Positions 13,036 to 25,199 of a stretch of 64,000 bases of DNA are shown here, piece after piece. The notes beneath the pieces were generated by a model. It searched no databases, had not been told where the DNA came from, and saw only the letters and a program-made list of their open reading frames with translations. Within the stretch, counting starts at the first letter, position 1, and every line of letters starts with the position of its first letter. The position numbers and the translations under genes were made by a program. Source of the stretch: Scortum barcoo (lineage: Eukaryota > Chordata > Actinopteri > Centrarchiformes > Terapontidae); the NCBI GenBank assembly GCA_023238725.1, contig CM041533.1, positions 26,873,068-26,937,067 of the forward strand, read 5' to 3'.

Positions 13036-15052
13036 TCTTATTTAATTGCACCAATGTACACTACAAACTAAAACTACTCAGAAAAAGTAGCTTAATACAC
13101 TGAAGCTATTTCAGAAACATCTACTGCTAATACATATAATAGACAGATGCATTCTTTAGTTTGATTTGGAATGTATTACCTCACAAACAAATCTGCAATC
13201 TGCAGTGTAGTCATCATATGTGAATGGCAAGCCTGATCAGATCAATTCAGTTTTGTTGTTCTCTGTCTGTTATCTCTACCAAACCTCCAAGAACAGTGCT
13301 GCACAATTGTTGCATAGTGGCCACATTTTCTAATGCAGGTTTTGGAAACATTACAAAAGGAATGCCTGCAAGACTGTAAATCTGTTTTATGAGCATCATA
13401 AGCAGCCTGGCATGACCTTTGTTGTATCAGAATTTGATCTTTGAGATTTGATTAGGTCCAACTGCTCTTATAGCTCTTATTGTTACCCACCAGAGATCAA
13501 CACAATGGAGCACACCAGGAACAGCACAAAACCAGCTCCAGAGAATCTGGACATTCATCAGCACATTTAATTGATGGCAACTTTAAGGTTTTCTGGCTGT
13601 CTTGTTGTTCCTGAGGATCTTTTGTTACTTTAACGTTGAACCTGCTTTGACAATGAAAACATTCTGACTTAAAGTTTCATCAGTTCACTGCAGACTTAAA
13701 TTAAATGTTGGATGATGGCTGTGTAAGTAAGATTTTGTGAAGAAATAGTTACAATAGCTACATTTAATTACCCCTGTCTGAGGCAATCTATACCAACTTA
13801 CCAACTCATTTGCATAGTTTCTATAATTTCTATAGATGTCCTGTAAATAAATAACATTTTCTCTCTTTCACGTCGTGGGTAGGCTTAGTCGAGCCTTGAG
13901 GTTTTGTTATGAACTATGCAAATGAGTCTGACTTTATGTATTAAAGTGAAAAATGAGTTTACAGATATTTCTTTTTTGAGGATAAAGTTCAGAAAAATCC
14001 CCCCTCATCCAGGTGGTGATGAATTTTTCATGAATGATATTCATGAAATATTGTGCTGTTGTTGTAAAATAAATAAGCAGAGCATGCAGGGTTTTACACA
14101 CAAAGGCCTACATGGACTGATTTGGTCATGAGGAGGCTCTTTTCCTGAGACAACAGACATGCATACTGTGCATTTAGCTTGATCAACATATACCCCATGA
14201 ATGAACCTAAAGACCTCAGATTACACTGAAAACTTTTTGTGCCAGACAGGCATGACATGAGCCTTTGTTAAAATGCCCCTCATGTCTAGACCACAGGCGT
14301 ATCAGAAGTATTATTATTTTCGTGACAGATATGCTGTCATTTTAATCCAGCTGTCTTCATGGCTCCATGCAGGCTCAGCTGCATCTCACAGGTATAAGCA
14401 CGACCTGAAGCATTTATTTATGCTTCTATACTACTTTTTCAACAATGCACACATAAAGGCAAGGTTAATGTCCAATAGAAAAGCATAAATACATGTATCT
14501 GCATTTGCAACCAAGCCTGTTTGTTACTTCAAACTTCATTGGTTTAGTCTACTATGATTTACTACAGATGTTAATGTTTCACATTACTTTTAGCATTCTT
14601 ATTCAGTTTTAATTTTTTAATTTTGTTTCTGATAAGATGTTTTTCTCCTTTTTTGTTTGTTTTCCTGCTGTTTATTTATTAATGAGGTGTGTTTAATGAC
14701 ACACATGTGACAACTGCAAACCAAATCCTGCTGATACTACAGTTATAGATACCTGAATCGGACAGGACCCGACCGTTGTGATGTGGGCTTATTTTCTAAC
14801 TGGTTGCTCTGTTCGGGTTGAGCAGAATGGTGCACCTTTTTTGGTGGTGTTTACCTTTTGTCTCTCTCTGGACAGAGACAGAGAGCAGCACACTCCGCTC
14901 AGGTTTGTAATCCCACAGACTCTCAGCGTCTGTTGGCCCGTTTGATTAAAACCAATAGACACTCAAAATTTTTTTGGTTATAGAAAGGAGCCTATTTGTT
15001 GGTCCATTTGATTCCTCATGATTGTCTTCGTTCTTCTCTCATACTTTTTCAT
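13030..15052. other. Non-coding host DNA
   Basis: AT-rich. No gene is recognised among the short ORFs (13916-14131, 14273-14488). Near 14757-14780 a patch reading GACAGGACCCGACC resembles the ACCCGACC-rich ends of some hAT repeats, but I could not define boundaries. Confidence 0.5.
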
Positions 15053-15307
15053 AGAGGGTTTCTACACCTTTTCCAAAGTCCAACTCAAGCACCTTATGGC
15101 TGTGTGGAAAATTACACACAAATCAATAAGAACTACTGAACTATTAAGTCAGCTAATGATTTAGTATTATTATAATGTATTAATGCATCAGAATTTCAAG
15201 CAGTTTCAAGTCCTTTATTCAAAATCAGCACTTTTCAAACCTTTAAAACACAATGTTAAAATTCAAGCACTTTCATGAATTTCCAGCACTTGGACAAACT
15301 CTGTGTC
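15053..15307. mobile_element. hAT-like non-autonomous repeat (MITE-like)
   Basis: The segment starts AGAGGGTTTCTACACC and ends CCAGCACTTGGACAAACTCTGT. Inside are TTCAAGC-rich phrases (TTTCAAGCAGTTTCAAG, TTCAAACCTTTAAAACACA, ATTCAAGCACTTTCATGAA), as in common fish hAT-derived repeats. The ends are weakly inverted (AGAGGGTTT against AGAGTTTG on the other strand). No clear 8-bp target duplication was found, so the boundaries are approximate. Confidence 0.5.
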
Positions 15308-18031
15308 AGAGCCTATAAGATTATGATTGGGACATATTGTTTACTGTAAGACCACCATCTGGCTGCTCCTTTGCCACTGAAACGTGTGTATGAGACAGAA
15401 TCACTTCTGTGTCCCATGACTGCTGTTGTCACACCAGCCTGATGCTGACATGACACTTGTGTTGTGGCTGTGTGTCTATCTGTCCTGTTTTTAACAGAAT
15501 TTTGATATTTATTGAAAACCCAGGAATAACTTTTAATGTCTAGTCTAGGTTAGGGTCAACACTGAAGTAATGATGAAAAGATGGGTGGGGAGAGATGTTA
15601 GTTGTTGTTTTTTTGTAGTATTGACCAGTATTATTGTTGCTTGTGATAAGATTGTACTTAAACCGCATTAACATGGAATGAGAATGATTTTTGTCTTCAG
15701 CATTTGTTTGCATACTGTCATGTTTTTGCCATGGATTTTGGTCAGTAAACAGTCCTTGAGGAAAATAAGGAAAATAAAAATATTTAAAAAAGAATCAATA
15801 ACTTGACAACTCCTGTTTTTCTTTTTGTCATCCTGAATCAATTTCAACAAGGAAATTTCATGTCTGCTTTCCTTTTTACCCACAGACTTCTTTGTTCCAC
15901 CTTCATAATGCAGGGGAGGACAATCAGAAGCTACTTGTCCAAATGAAGTGTTGCTTTTGCAGGAAAGAAGAGCTGGAAAGAAGGTGATCATGCACACAAC
16001 TGCTGTGATGCACTAACCTTGTGCTTTTGGATCATGATTCAAAGACAGATTTGGTAGGATTGGGTATTTGTAGTTATTTTGCAACAGCCTGCTAGCTGTC
16101 CAAGGCGTAGTGAAGAACTTTATGTGTCCTTTATGTGTCCTTGTCCTTGTTTTGTGACAATGTGAAACACTTCCCAGAAACAGACTGAAGACATTTACTA
16201 CTCGTCCTGCTGCTTTACAAGCAGTATAGAGAGTAAATGAACTGAAGGGCACCTTCATACAACATACAAGCAGCTGTGCGTGCAAATGCTGACAAGTATT
16301 ACCATTATTCTATAATCTCTTTATAAGATAGAACTGAATTAAAACATCATCCTCACACAAATGTAAGATGCTATTTTTATCTTATATATTCTTAAGAGAG
16401 TGCTGTCTACAGAGTGTTGACCTTTGGATCGTTTGAAGTCTTAATGTTTAGAGGTTAGCAAGTGTGTGTTTATGTCTTTACAGTTGAAATTAGACTTCTT
16501 TGGGCTGCACAAACAAGAACAAGCATGGGGGTTGCTTGGTAGTTGGGTGTTCTTGTACAATTTTTTCATTTGTTTTCAAATTGGAGTTGAATCAATCAAT
16601 TGACTTTGTACACACGCAGTTGAGATTTTGAAGGCATGCATGTTGGCTCCCCTGTAAGCCTCCATGACCCACAGTTAGCCAAAACAACCCTCTCCACATA
16701 TATTCAAATGTCTATATGTGTGAGGAATACAAAATGACAAAAAAAAAAGAATTGTTATCCCTCTAAGAGCTTGACAGGAGAGTGTGAGTATGAGCCTGAT
16801 AGACATCCAATTGTTTTTGTTTCAGGTGTACAAGAGACAAGCCATAAAGTATGAAGACTCTCTTTCTCCTATTGTCAGGCCAATAAAGCCGACAGGCTTA
16901 TATAATCAAGTGAAACAGGCAACACACATAAAAAGCAGTTTGTGTTATTTCGGACAGGTCTTACACAAGTGTGCTGTTGGCTTGGTTCGAGCTGTCCACT
17001 AACGGGCTTTTCCTCCCACAGCAACTAATAGTGAGTCACCCTCATGCTCAGGCAAGACAAAAAACTCACCGCATCTCAGGAAAATGCCACTCTGCTGATG
17101 GCAGGTGCATTGCACTCTACACAATAGGGCCCTCATTGGTTTAAACTGTACTATAGCACAAAGTGATCATAGTTCATTTGTGCTGTTTGTTGGTAAGTAC
17201 TAATGCCTCTGGAGACAGGTTATGAGATTTCTAGTTTTAAAACTTTTCTCTGAATTAATCACAGTCCACATAATGAATCAAAATGTTGAAGATGGTTTTA
17301 TTATTATAACCCTGATGACAATGGTCCCCTTATTTCAACTGACTAAGAGAGTAATTTAATCCAAACCACAACGTTTCTTTAAAGTTAAACAGAGTTATCA
17401 CATCAGAAAAGCATCAGTGACAATCTGCTAACTTTTGAACAAATTAAATGGAATTTAGACTGACTGACTCTTCTTTTCTTACAATTATCACCACTGCTTA
17501 GGAATGATGACATTTCCCCTGCTATAGCTCACCAGCCTGTACAGCAAGTAAACACCTACTGCTCCATGCAGCTGCCATGGAAGTAGGATTTGAATTCCTC
17601 CCTAACTAGTACAGACGGGGAAAATGTATGGAGTCTCATCAATTGTTCTGTGTGTTTCTCCTCACCTCTCCCTCTCCTCCTTTTGGTGTCCTTGTTTTTA
17701 TACACCTTTGAATTTTGTGGACATTGATGTGCAAATGTTTAATTACCACTAAACACTAAATTCATCTGAGGCTAAGGAGTGCCATTAGCTTTGAGTTATT
17801 TTGATTTATCTTAATCCATCACAGAGGAGACTGAGTGAAAACAGAGGACATGTAAGGAACCATAACCCAAACCCTAATCAAGGTCATTGTAGACCAGGTG
17901 GAAATGCAGGAAGGAAAAAAATGATCTTTCACTGATTTACTTGGTGGTCACATTCAAAAAGCTTAAATGGTTTGACATCAGACCTTGACTAATTTTGAAC
18001 ATCTGCACTTAGCCTGAGAACACTGACCTGG
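15308..18031. other. Non-coding host DNA
   Basis: No recognised gene. A strong-looking acceptor (TTTTTGTTTCAG before 16827) opens the ORF at 16784-17002, but there is no matching donor or family motif. The minus ORFs at 15668-16285 are unremarkable. Confidence 0.5.
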
Positions 18032-18051
18032 TGAGTTTCAAGAATCAAGAA

Positions 18052-18450
18052 TCATTTATTGTCAAAGCTGTTTTTCAGTCTGCTAGTTGTTGTCTTTATG
18101 TTTCTGTACCACTTTCCAGATGGAAGCGGTACAAACAGTCCATTTCCTGGGTGGGTAGGGTCAGCGGCAATATGTTGGGCCTTCTTCTGGATCATCCGGC
18201 CAGCATATATTGAGTCCAGGTCTGGAAGAGAACTTCCCACAATCCCCTGTGCTGTTTTCACCACCCGGGCTAAGTCCTTTCGGTCTTGTGCAGTGCAGCT
18301 GTCATACCACACTGCTGCACTGAGACAGAGGATGCTCTCTATTGTGGCCATGTAGAAGTTTGTCAGGAGCTGAGGGGAGAGTCCAGCACGTCCAGCAGAG
18401 CACAGAAGCATGCTCTGTCCTCCTGGACCTCCTGTAGGAGGACAGAGCAC
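18052..18450 (-). pseudogene. LINE (L2/Rex-type) reverse transcriptase C-terminus, antisense
   Basis: The open minus-strand frame gives LLTNFYMATIESILCLSAAVWY, DRKDLARVVKTAQGIVG, HPGNGLFVPLPSGKWYRNIK and RLKNSF (read in pieces). These are the ordered C-terminal motifs of fish L2-like LINE RTs: the post-palm F-Y-x-x-T-I-E-S-I-L helix, D-R-K-x-L-x-R-V-V-K-T-A-Q, the L-P-S-G-x-x-Y-R turn and the terminal R-L-x-N-S-F. It spans about 130 codons without a stop, but the catalytic palm and everything upstream are absent, so it is a truncated dead copy. Its 5' boundary coincides with a 14-bp inverted repeat at 18411-18449. Confidence 0.85.
18411..18449. repeat. Perfect inverted repeat (hairpin) at LINE edge
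   Basis: TGCTCTGTCCTCCT at 18411-18424 is the exact reverse complement of AGGAGGACAGAGCA at 18436-18449. The arms are 14 bp and the loop 11 nt. Confidence 0.85.
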
Positions 18451-20734
18451 GCTCCTCTCCTCATCAGTTTCAGTGTGCCTGCCTTTACAAGAAATGTCAA
18501 GGACATATTAGTCTATATAGCTTTCAGTATACATGACAAAGACCCACATCACTTCAGATCAGCCCAGTTAGTGTAGATTGGTAACAGGCACTCTGGAAAA
18601 GGGAGTTAGTGAGGTTAGCTGTGGGTGAATAGGTTAAGCTAATATTGATTTGAAAAGATGATGTAACAACTCTGGAATGATATGGACTCAGCACAGAGAC
18701 GGGAGTTATATTTTTATTTGTATTTTGTTGTACAAATAAAAGTGGTTGCAGCACATAAGTAGGTCTAAATTAAACATTTCAATTGATTCAATTAAAAAAA
18801 AATGTCATCACTTGGAGTAAGAATAAACATATCATGTCATCAGAGGTTTAAACTCCACAGACTCTTCTACTGAGCAAGCAGTCAGTTTGAGACTGGAGTG
18901 TATGTGTGTGTGTGTGTGTGTTCTGTTACCGTTTTATTGAGCGTGATTTTGTTCAGGCTGAGAGAGGGTCAGACTGCCTCATGAGATATGCAAGCTGATT
19001 ATCACTTATTATAAAAAGGATCTGATTTTCTGCATTATTTTCATGTAGGAGTCTTTCTGCGTGTACACAAATAAAGAAACTTGTAATGACAGATGGCTGG
19101 CAGAATTACTCTGCAACAGCAATGGCATTTTATCACACAATTAGTTTTAAAATCCCCCTTATACAGTTTCCCACCAATATACACTAAGAAGTATTAACAC
19201 TAAGAGTTCACAGACACCATCAGATTAGCTCTGAAAAATGTACAACAAGTTGCACACACAAATTACAACACATTGCACAGAGTAACTAAACACATTGAGA
19301 GGTGATGCTTTTCAGTCATATTTCATTATGACTGTGTCACTCTGAGGTTACCTATGTACAGTAAGGTTAGCATCTTCTCACCACATAGCAGAAATATGAT
19401 GCAATGATGTAATTTAAAGTCAGCGATATACTGCAGTAGTCCTAACCTTTCCTACCAGGATCCTTTACAGATACAGCCTAGACTTGCTAGCTGTTCTCTC
19501 ACCCCTGCTGTGTAATGAGATCCTAACCTAATGACGTAGAAAATACTCACTTGTAGTGCCCCTAAGCACCATGTGTGGAAACTGGTTGCAATGTTACATG
19601 TGGCTGGAAAATGGCTGGAAGTTAGATCCTAGCCGGCTGGCAGCCAAAGAGTCTCCTGCTGAGAGTCACGATTCTGTGTACAACAGTGAAATACTGCTTG
19701 TACTCATAACTGTTTTACTGCAGTTCTGTACATGGACAAGAACCCCAGTTACTTGTGGTACAAATACACACACACAGAGTGATTAATGGTTTTACTTGTA
19801 TACCTCGGTGTGACTCCGTCTCGACTCTGCTATTTTATTATGAGCTGCAGTTGACTAATAGCTTTCGGCAGCAAATGAACACTGGCTGCGTGACATTCAT
19901 GTTTAATGTGACATCTACTGTCAGGGTTCATCAGTGGGCCAACTTTTACACACACACACACACAAACAAACACAGGCAGACATCCGTATGCAAACAACAC
20001 ACATGATATAACACACATAGACAAACCATTCACAGAAATGCACTTGCAGGTGCATGTAATCATGCATACACACAGTGTCTGTGTGTGTGTTTTAGTACCC
20101 ATGAATTTACACTCTTACTTTGAGTTAACTATTATTTTGTGTGTTTGTTGTCCAAACTGTGCTGGACTGTTTGACCAGGTGGTAAGACTTCCTTTTAGAG
20201 TTTACATTGTTTCCATTTATAACATTACTGGAAATTAACTGGAATAAAAGCAAACCAACAATAGTTGCTCACTCCAGAATCTCTGAACTATTGATTTAAC
20301 AAACACAATTTAATCTGCCTTCACACAGCAGGCGAGCATGGAACTTAGCAGCACTAAGCCAGTTCCACCTGTTCTTGGTAAAATCTGATATGAGCAGTCT
20401 TTTCTGTTCCTCCTAAGTGATGGCATTTGTCAGAGGTTTTGCATGTTTTCTTCCACTTACATTTTAAAACCACATACAGTAAATACAATCCTAAAAAGAC
20501 ATACATACTATAGATAAATATACTGATACTATACAACAGGTAATAAGTGCAAAAAGGCATAATTTCTGACTAAACTTTTCTTTTTCTTGTTGCAAAAGAA
20601 AATCATAGAGGTTCTTGAAAAGCCCCAAAACTGTGTGAGTGCAGCTTACAAACAATCTCAACTGAAAGTCACCTTATTTGCTTGAAACCAATGAGTTACA
20701 GTTATTTCACATGCTTTTCATCAGCAGATGGCCA
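18451..20734. other. Non-coding host DNA with CA/TG-rich tracts
   Basis: Contains a (TG)n run at 18901-18920 and a CA-rich stretch at 19948-20095 that generates the His/Thr-rich and Cys/Val-rich ORFs on both strands. No gene is recognised. Confidence 0.55.
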
Positions 20735-20820
20735 GGGATGGAAAAAAGTACTAGGATATTTTACTCAAGTAAGGAAACTGTTACTTTAAACAGATTTTAC
20801 TCAAGTACAAGTAAAATGAG
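20735..20820. repeat. Common fish AGTACTCAAGTA-type repeat, partial
   Basis: Contains the phrases AAAAAGTACTAGGATATTTT, ACTCAAGTAAGGAAACTG and TTTTACTCAAGTACAAGTAAA, which are characteristic of an abundant fish DNA-transposon-derived repeat. Only one side is preserved. Confidence 0.6.
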
Positions 20821-21450
20821 TATAAGAGAGGAATGACTGTAGGGTTTCATTTTAAAAGTGAAACAGTCACGTCCCCTTATCCCCTGTGGAAGTGATGTCC
20901 CTGGATCTCACTGAAGGCCATCTTAATAAATGAAAAGGAATTTGTGAGCCAGATAAGCTGGGGCATAGCCAGGCTGTCCCTGCTTGGGGGACCAGGTTGG
21001 ACTACTTTCATTGTTTGAAAAAATTAAGAATAATTAACTACTCTTTTGGAATCCCATCAGACACCCAATGTATCTAAAGTTACCTCTTCTGATGTTACTC
21101 TCTCTGTAACAGGCTGTTGTATCAGTTGAAAAAAAAATAGATAGAAAAAGAAGGGGTGTCCAGAGCCCCCCCCCCCACCCCTTTGGTTTTGGAAAATTAC
21201 CTTGTAATTTCTTGTTTCCAGTTACTTCTACGTCTGTATTTCTTAGTGAGTGAGTAAGTGAGTGACTGATAGTTGAACACGGATCTGGAGACTGAGTTGG
21301 TTTAGAAGGCAGAGTGTTGCTCAGGATCGTAGTGTGTAGATAGAGAATCAAAATTATCTTGCAGGCTGGAAAAGTGTGAGCCAGGCCTTGAGTCTGACAC
21401 AGCTGTTCTAGATGATAAAGTTATATGATCAGTTAAACATGAAATCAACA
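20821..21450. other. Non-coding flank left of the Maverick/Polinton
   Basis: Host DNA with a C-rich homopolymer tract near 21167-21180. The 105-codon minus ORF at 21034-21351 has no recognisable feature. Confidence 0.5.
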
Positions 21451-21456
21451 CATGGT
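21451..21456. repeat. Target-site duplication, left (CATGGT)
   Basis: CATGGT immediately precedes the left terminus, and the identical six bases follow the right terminus at 30431-30436. A 6-bp duplication is the known hallmark of Maverick/Polinton integration. Confidence 0.95.
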
Positions 21457-21517
21457 AGTAGTATATATATGGCACGGCATGGAAAACTTAAGGTATTCCC
21501 TCAGCCAAGATAATAAA
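21457..21517 (+). repeat. Left terminal inverted repeat
   Basis: The outer 19 bp is identical to the inverted right end. After a divergent spacer, an inner block (TAAGGTATTCCCTCAGCC then AAGATAATAAA, 21489-21517) matches the right end with two small differences. Confidence 0.9.
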
Positions 21518-21540
21518 TACAATTCGACAGCAGTGTAGTC

Positions 21541-22049
21541 ATGACGGGAAACAAGTGCGTGGATTTTAGCGGAGCCACTGACATTATAGGTATGTCTATG
21601 CCGCCTGGTCTAAACGAAGCGATCATGGATGCGGCCCATCGCAAAAGAAGACGTAGAGAGTGTTGTCTTAATACAGCTACGATATTGGCAGAGTTGAAAC
21701 TAGAATTGGAGGGAATTAACGGGTACGTTTACTCTGTTAAATATTGCAATCAGAGAGATCCGCTGTCTGTAGGCACACATAGAGATGACAGTTCTGTGGA
21801 TGATGATGACGGAACATCAAGCGTGTGTGTGTGAAAGACTGGAAAGTGTTTCGCTCTGTCATTTGCCCTGACCTGGAGCGTCCTGGTTTTCCTGAGGTGG
21901 TTTATGTGTCTCAGTGGGTCAGTGCAACAGGTCCTGAGATATACAGGGTTGAGGCAGACCGTTTCATCAGATCAGAGAGAGGGCGATTGTGGGCCGAGGT
22001 CGTGAAAATTGGTCACTGCGCCCTTATCCAGTCACCCTTGAAGAATTAA
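21541..22049 (+). pseudogene. Unrecognised left-end Polinton ORF, frame-shifted in a GT run
   Basis: The first ORF (21541-21834, 97 codons) starts 24 bp inside the TIR. It has a basic patch (RKRRRR, about residue 34) and an acidic Ser/Asp tail (DDSSVDDDD, about residues 82-90). Its frame stops in a GTGTGTGTGTG run at 21821-21831, and an open frame resumes across the run and continues to 22049 (containing DLERPGFPEVVYVSQW). The simplest reading is one gene broken by dinucleotide slippage. I do not recognise the family. The codon usage and position resemble the other element genes, and the orientation is the same as the integrase. Confidence 0.5.
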
Positions 22050-22262
22050 ACATTTAAAACCGCATTTTTTGTTCAGTGGTATGATTGGAGGTCTCTGCAC
22101 AGAGTGTTTGAAGTTGACAAAGTTATCAAAAGAGACAGAATCAACATTGCTTATGTGCGTAATAGAAAATTCCTTCTTTTTGATGATACGCTGTCTGGTT
22201 CGCAGCCTGGTCTCGCTTCTCCCATGTGTTCCCTGAAAATCATCAGACACACTGACTACTAA
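22050..22262 (+). pseudogene. Unrecognised short open frame in the Polinton left arm
   Basis: The plus frame is open from 22050 to a TAA at 22260-22262, but has no early ATG. A pyrimidine-rich acceptor-like site (CATTTTTTGTTCAG, ending 22076) precedes the densest coding part (WYDWRSLHRVFEVDKVIK, then NRKFLLFDD). It could be a 3' exon of the preceding ORF or a separate decayed gene. The overlapping minus ORF at 22032-22268 looks like a shadow. The family is unknown. Confidence 0.4.
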
Positions 22263-22396
22263 TAACAAGGGGTAGAAAGATATTTCTGCTTTGTTTTTTT
22301 AAATGTAATTTATATATGCTTGTGTGTGAATATCACTGTGACTTGTAAATTCAATATGCCGCCGATTTATTTATTTATTTATTTGTTTGTTTTTAG

Positions 22397-22953
22397 TACA
22401 CCACCCGTACAGCTGGGATCATAAGGAGACTCAACAGGGATTTTATGAAAACGATTTCTTCGGTCCAACACGTGAAACACATTCTTCAGACGCCGGGCCT
22501 CATGATGATGAGCACGCGGGACCATCGACCGAGCTGCCTGTAATAAAACCTGAACGCTATTAGGAGGCTCCTGGTAGGATGCGTACTCCAATCAGCGTGG
22601 GAAAAGGCCAAATCTCTCTGCTACGGTTGCGAAATCGTCCACCCAAGCCTGATCCAACATACCTGTGTATTCACACATAGTGATATCTTAGATACACATT
22701 TTCCTGAAATATGCGACATGTTGTTTAAACCAACGCTGGAAAGCGCTCTGCAACTCAATTTTCAACAGAAAGACTTTTATGAGCGGCTGAAGCAATCACT
22801 TTGGATCTCACCCCTCCTGCAAATCAAGAGGATGAGGTTCAGTCATCAGAAGTATATGCCCATGAGACAGCAGTAGATAAAGCATTCAAATTATGGCTTG
22901 GCTTCCTTACAGAGGACGACTTCAACCAAACTGAGTCTGATGATTCACAATAA
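22397..22953 (+). pseudogene. Polinton gene with C-x2-C...H...C motif, frame-shifted
   Basis: The main frame is open from 22547 to a TAG at 22874. It contains CYGCEIVHPSLIQHTC (C-x2-C-x4-H-x6-C), a likely zinc-binding knuckle that I associate with a conserved protein encoded beside the integrase in fish Polintons. A second frame takes over around 22790 and runs, rich in Glu and Asp, to a TAA at 22951-22953. That stop overlaps an AATAAA polyadenylation signal. The upstream piece from 22397 lies behind an acceptor-like TTTGTTTGTTTTTAG and carries two competing frames. The function is unknown; a nucleic-acid or virion-associated role is only a guess. The gene is broken at least twice. Confidence 0.55.
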
Positions 22954-22970
22954 ATAAAGGTGACAGAAAC

Positions 22971-23446
22971 ATGTTGAGTATAATCACTATAATATTATTT
23001 TCATCGAGTAGGTTTTATGTGAAAAATATAATGACATCTTTATTGAGTGCATTGATTACAGGTAAAAACGTGCCTAGTGAATATGTTGCTTTTAGTAAAT
23101 GTGTACAATATGTAAGATCTAATGTTAGTAACTGGAGCCATATAGTGACCTTGTGCACAAAATGTGACAATTGTACCCATGTTGTGATAAGACGTGATAA
23201 CAAACTTTTTCTCGTAAAGATACACATAACGTGTTTAAAGTAGGGCATGTCATTTCACTGTGTGCATTTTTTTGCAATGTGTGTCATGTCAAAGCTAAAA
23301 ACAGTATGAGTGTGGATGTGTTTGATTTAGTTCAACATCTAACATGGCACATGGTAGATACAAATTTGTCTGTGTGTTTAAAATATCTATGTATGTGTAT
23401 GTATGTGTTAAGCGGTGGGGAAAATGTTGCTGTTGGTGACGTGTAG
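22971..23446 (+). pseudogene. CxxC-rich (zinc-ribbon-like) Polinton protein, one frameshift
   Basis: The first frame (22971-23243) has LCTKCDNC near residue 61. The second frame (from about 23231 to the stop at 23446) has LCAFFCNVCHVK and then a region ending VAVGDV. Together they give paired CxxC motifs about 35-40 codons apart, suggesting a four-cysteine zinc ribbon interrupted by a one-base shift around 23220-23230. It lies between the C2HC gene and the integrase in the same orientation. I do not recognise a named family. Minus-strand ORFs over the same bases look like shadows. Confidence 0.45.
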
Positions 23447-23521
23447 CTCTCTGTAGAATGGATAATAATAAAAACCTTCTGTAACAACCATGTTGCAAAT
23501 CATTTATCATTTATATCAATC

Positions 23522-24550
23522 ATGGAAACGACCCTGCGAGAGGTTTATTATGATTCGGCTAATCCCGGGGGCCTTGGAAGCGTGTCTAAACTCCTGCAAG
23601 GCAGTCGGGGATCTTACAGGCGCGACACCTGCTCTGCCCGAAGTGAAGCGCTTTTTACTGGGTCAAGATGTGTACACTCTTCATGCTAAAGCTGCTAGGC
23701 ATTTTCCAAGAAACGGTGTTGGTCAGCAGTATAGACAAACAGTTTCAAATGGATCTGGTTGACATGAGTGAATATTCTACGGAGAACGATGATGTGCGTT
23801 ACCTGCTGACGTGCATTGATGTATTTTTTAAAAACGCTTGGGTCAGGTGTCCTAAAAATAAAACCGGATCAAACAGTTACAAATGCGTTTAAAGACATTT
23901 TGAGTGAGGGTCGCGTGCCCTTAAAACTCCAAACGGACGAGGGCACAGAGTTTTATAATAAACAGTTTCAGCGATTATTGGATCAAGTATAAAATCAAGC
24001 ATTTTTCGACTTCAAATGAAACTAAAGCCAGCGTTGTGTTGTGGAGCGATTTAACAGGACCTTCAAGACTCGTATGTAGAGATACTTAACGTCTGTCAAC
24101 TCTCGTAGATATGTAGACGCGCTACAGGATTTAGTTGATGCCTATAACAAATCTTATCACAGATCAATAAAGATGGAGCCTGTCGTGGTAAATACAGACA
24201 ACGAGAAAATTGTCTTTAACAACCTGTACAAAACGAAAAAGTGGAGCGCCACGTCTTTTAAATTCAATGTGGGGGACATGGTGAGAATATCCAAACTCCG
24301 AGGCATGTTTAGAAAAGGTTACGTACAGATGAGTTTTTTACCATAACATAGCGCATAACAAGAGATTTGCTCGTGTACAGGCTGACCGATGGTGCCGGCG
24401 AAGCGGTAAAAGGCACTTTTTATGAGCAGGAATTACAACGAGTGATTGTGGATAAAAACAGGGTGTATAATTTGGAGAAGATATTGGCAAGAAGAAAATT
24501 AAAAAAAAGACATTGTCGATGTGCAATATAAGCCCTCTGCTAACTATTAA
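23522..24550 (+). pseudogene. Polinton retroviral-type integrase (rve fold), multiply frame-shifted
   Basis: DDE-type integrase that would insert the linear element DNA. The ATG at 23522 opens the conserved start (LREVYYDSANPGG). Later pieces are in different frames: LLGQDVYTLHAKAARHFPRN (23650-23720), MDLVDMSEY with RYLLTCIDVF (23751-23830, first catalytic Asp), LQTDEGTEFYN (about 23919-23960, second Asp), VERFNRTF (about 24029-24052, catalytic Glu), then a long open C-terminal part (24121-24345) with FKFNVGDMVRISKLRG, an SH3-like integrase C-terminal domain. A further piece (YRLTDGAGEAVKG) is in another frame. All catalytic residues are still encoded, but at least five frame changes separate them. 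The C-terminal chromodomain-like end is degraded. Confidence 0.88.
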
Positions 24551-24586
24551 CGGGCTAATTTTTCTGCACACAGCGGTGTCATAAGG

Positions 24587-25173
24587 ATGGAGAAGAACGG
24601 ATTTTACGTTATGTTACCTAACGCGTCACTACAGGTATATCCCAACAACCTAGGTATATACCTAGATTAGTAAAAGAATTTAATGCCAAGTGCGTGGTTA
24701 ACCCCATAACATCACGCATCAGTCTACAGTATAACAATATCATAAATCTTTTACATTTTTCGGGGGTGGAAGGAACCACCATAACATTTAAAGGCAAATA
24801 AAAAGAAATTTGGTTTCACACCTGGGGAGCCTTTTGAGATACTGTTAACTCCCAATTGTAGAAAACACTATGCAGCTCCGCACCCGGCTGACATAACCGG
24901 GGGACTTTATAATATATTCGTTTATAACGATATCGTGGATTATCAGCTAGTGGGTGACAGTTACATGCTGCTTCTCCGCTGTATAAATGTATCGGACGAG
25001 ATTCGACGTATGCCCACTTTGACTTATGACAAGCCACACTACACATCGCTCTCCAAGTCAGTCATGGATGACATAGAAATCTTGCTAAAAACAATCAAAA
25101 CCGCTATATACCTTTTTCATACCGGAAAGTGATCGTCAAACTACACTTTAGACCGACGAAGCAGTATTTTTGA
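24587..25173 (+). pseudogene. Minor capsid protein (penton-like, single jelly roll), internally shortened
   Basis: Begins MEKNGFYVMLPNAS and later carries GGLYNIFVYNDIVDYQLVGD (24898-24957) and YDKPHYTSLSKSVMDDI (25026-25076). It ends KQYF at a TGA (25171-25173). These blocks and their order are typical of the Polinton/adintovirus penton-like protein that forms capsid vertices. The usual length is about 350-450 residues; here only about 190 codons remain between the same start and end motifs, so a large part of the middle is missing. Frame changes occur near 24640, 24800 and 25100-25130. It follows the integrase directly and precedes the pVI-like gene, as expected for the capsid block. Confidence 0.8.
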
Positions 25174-25199
25174 GAGTGAGCTGAAAAAAAAAAAAAAAG

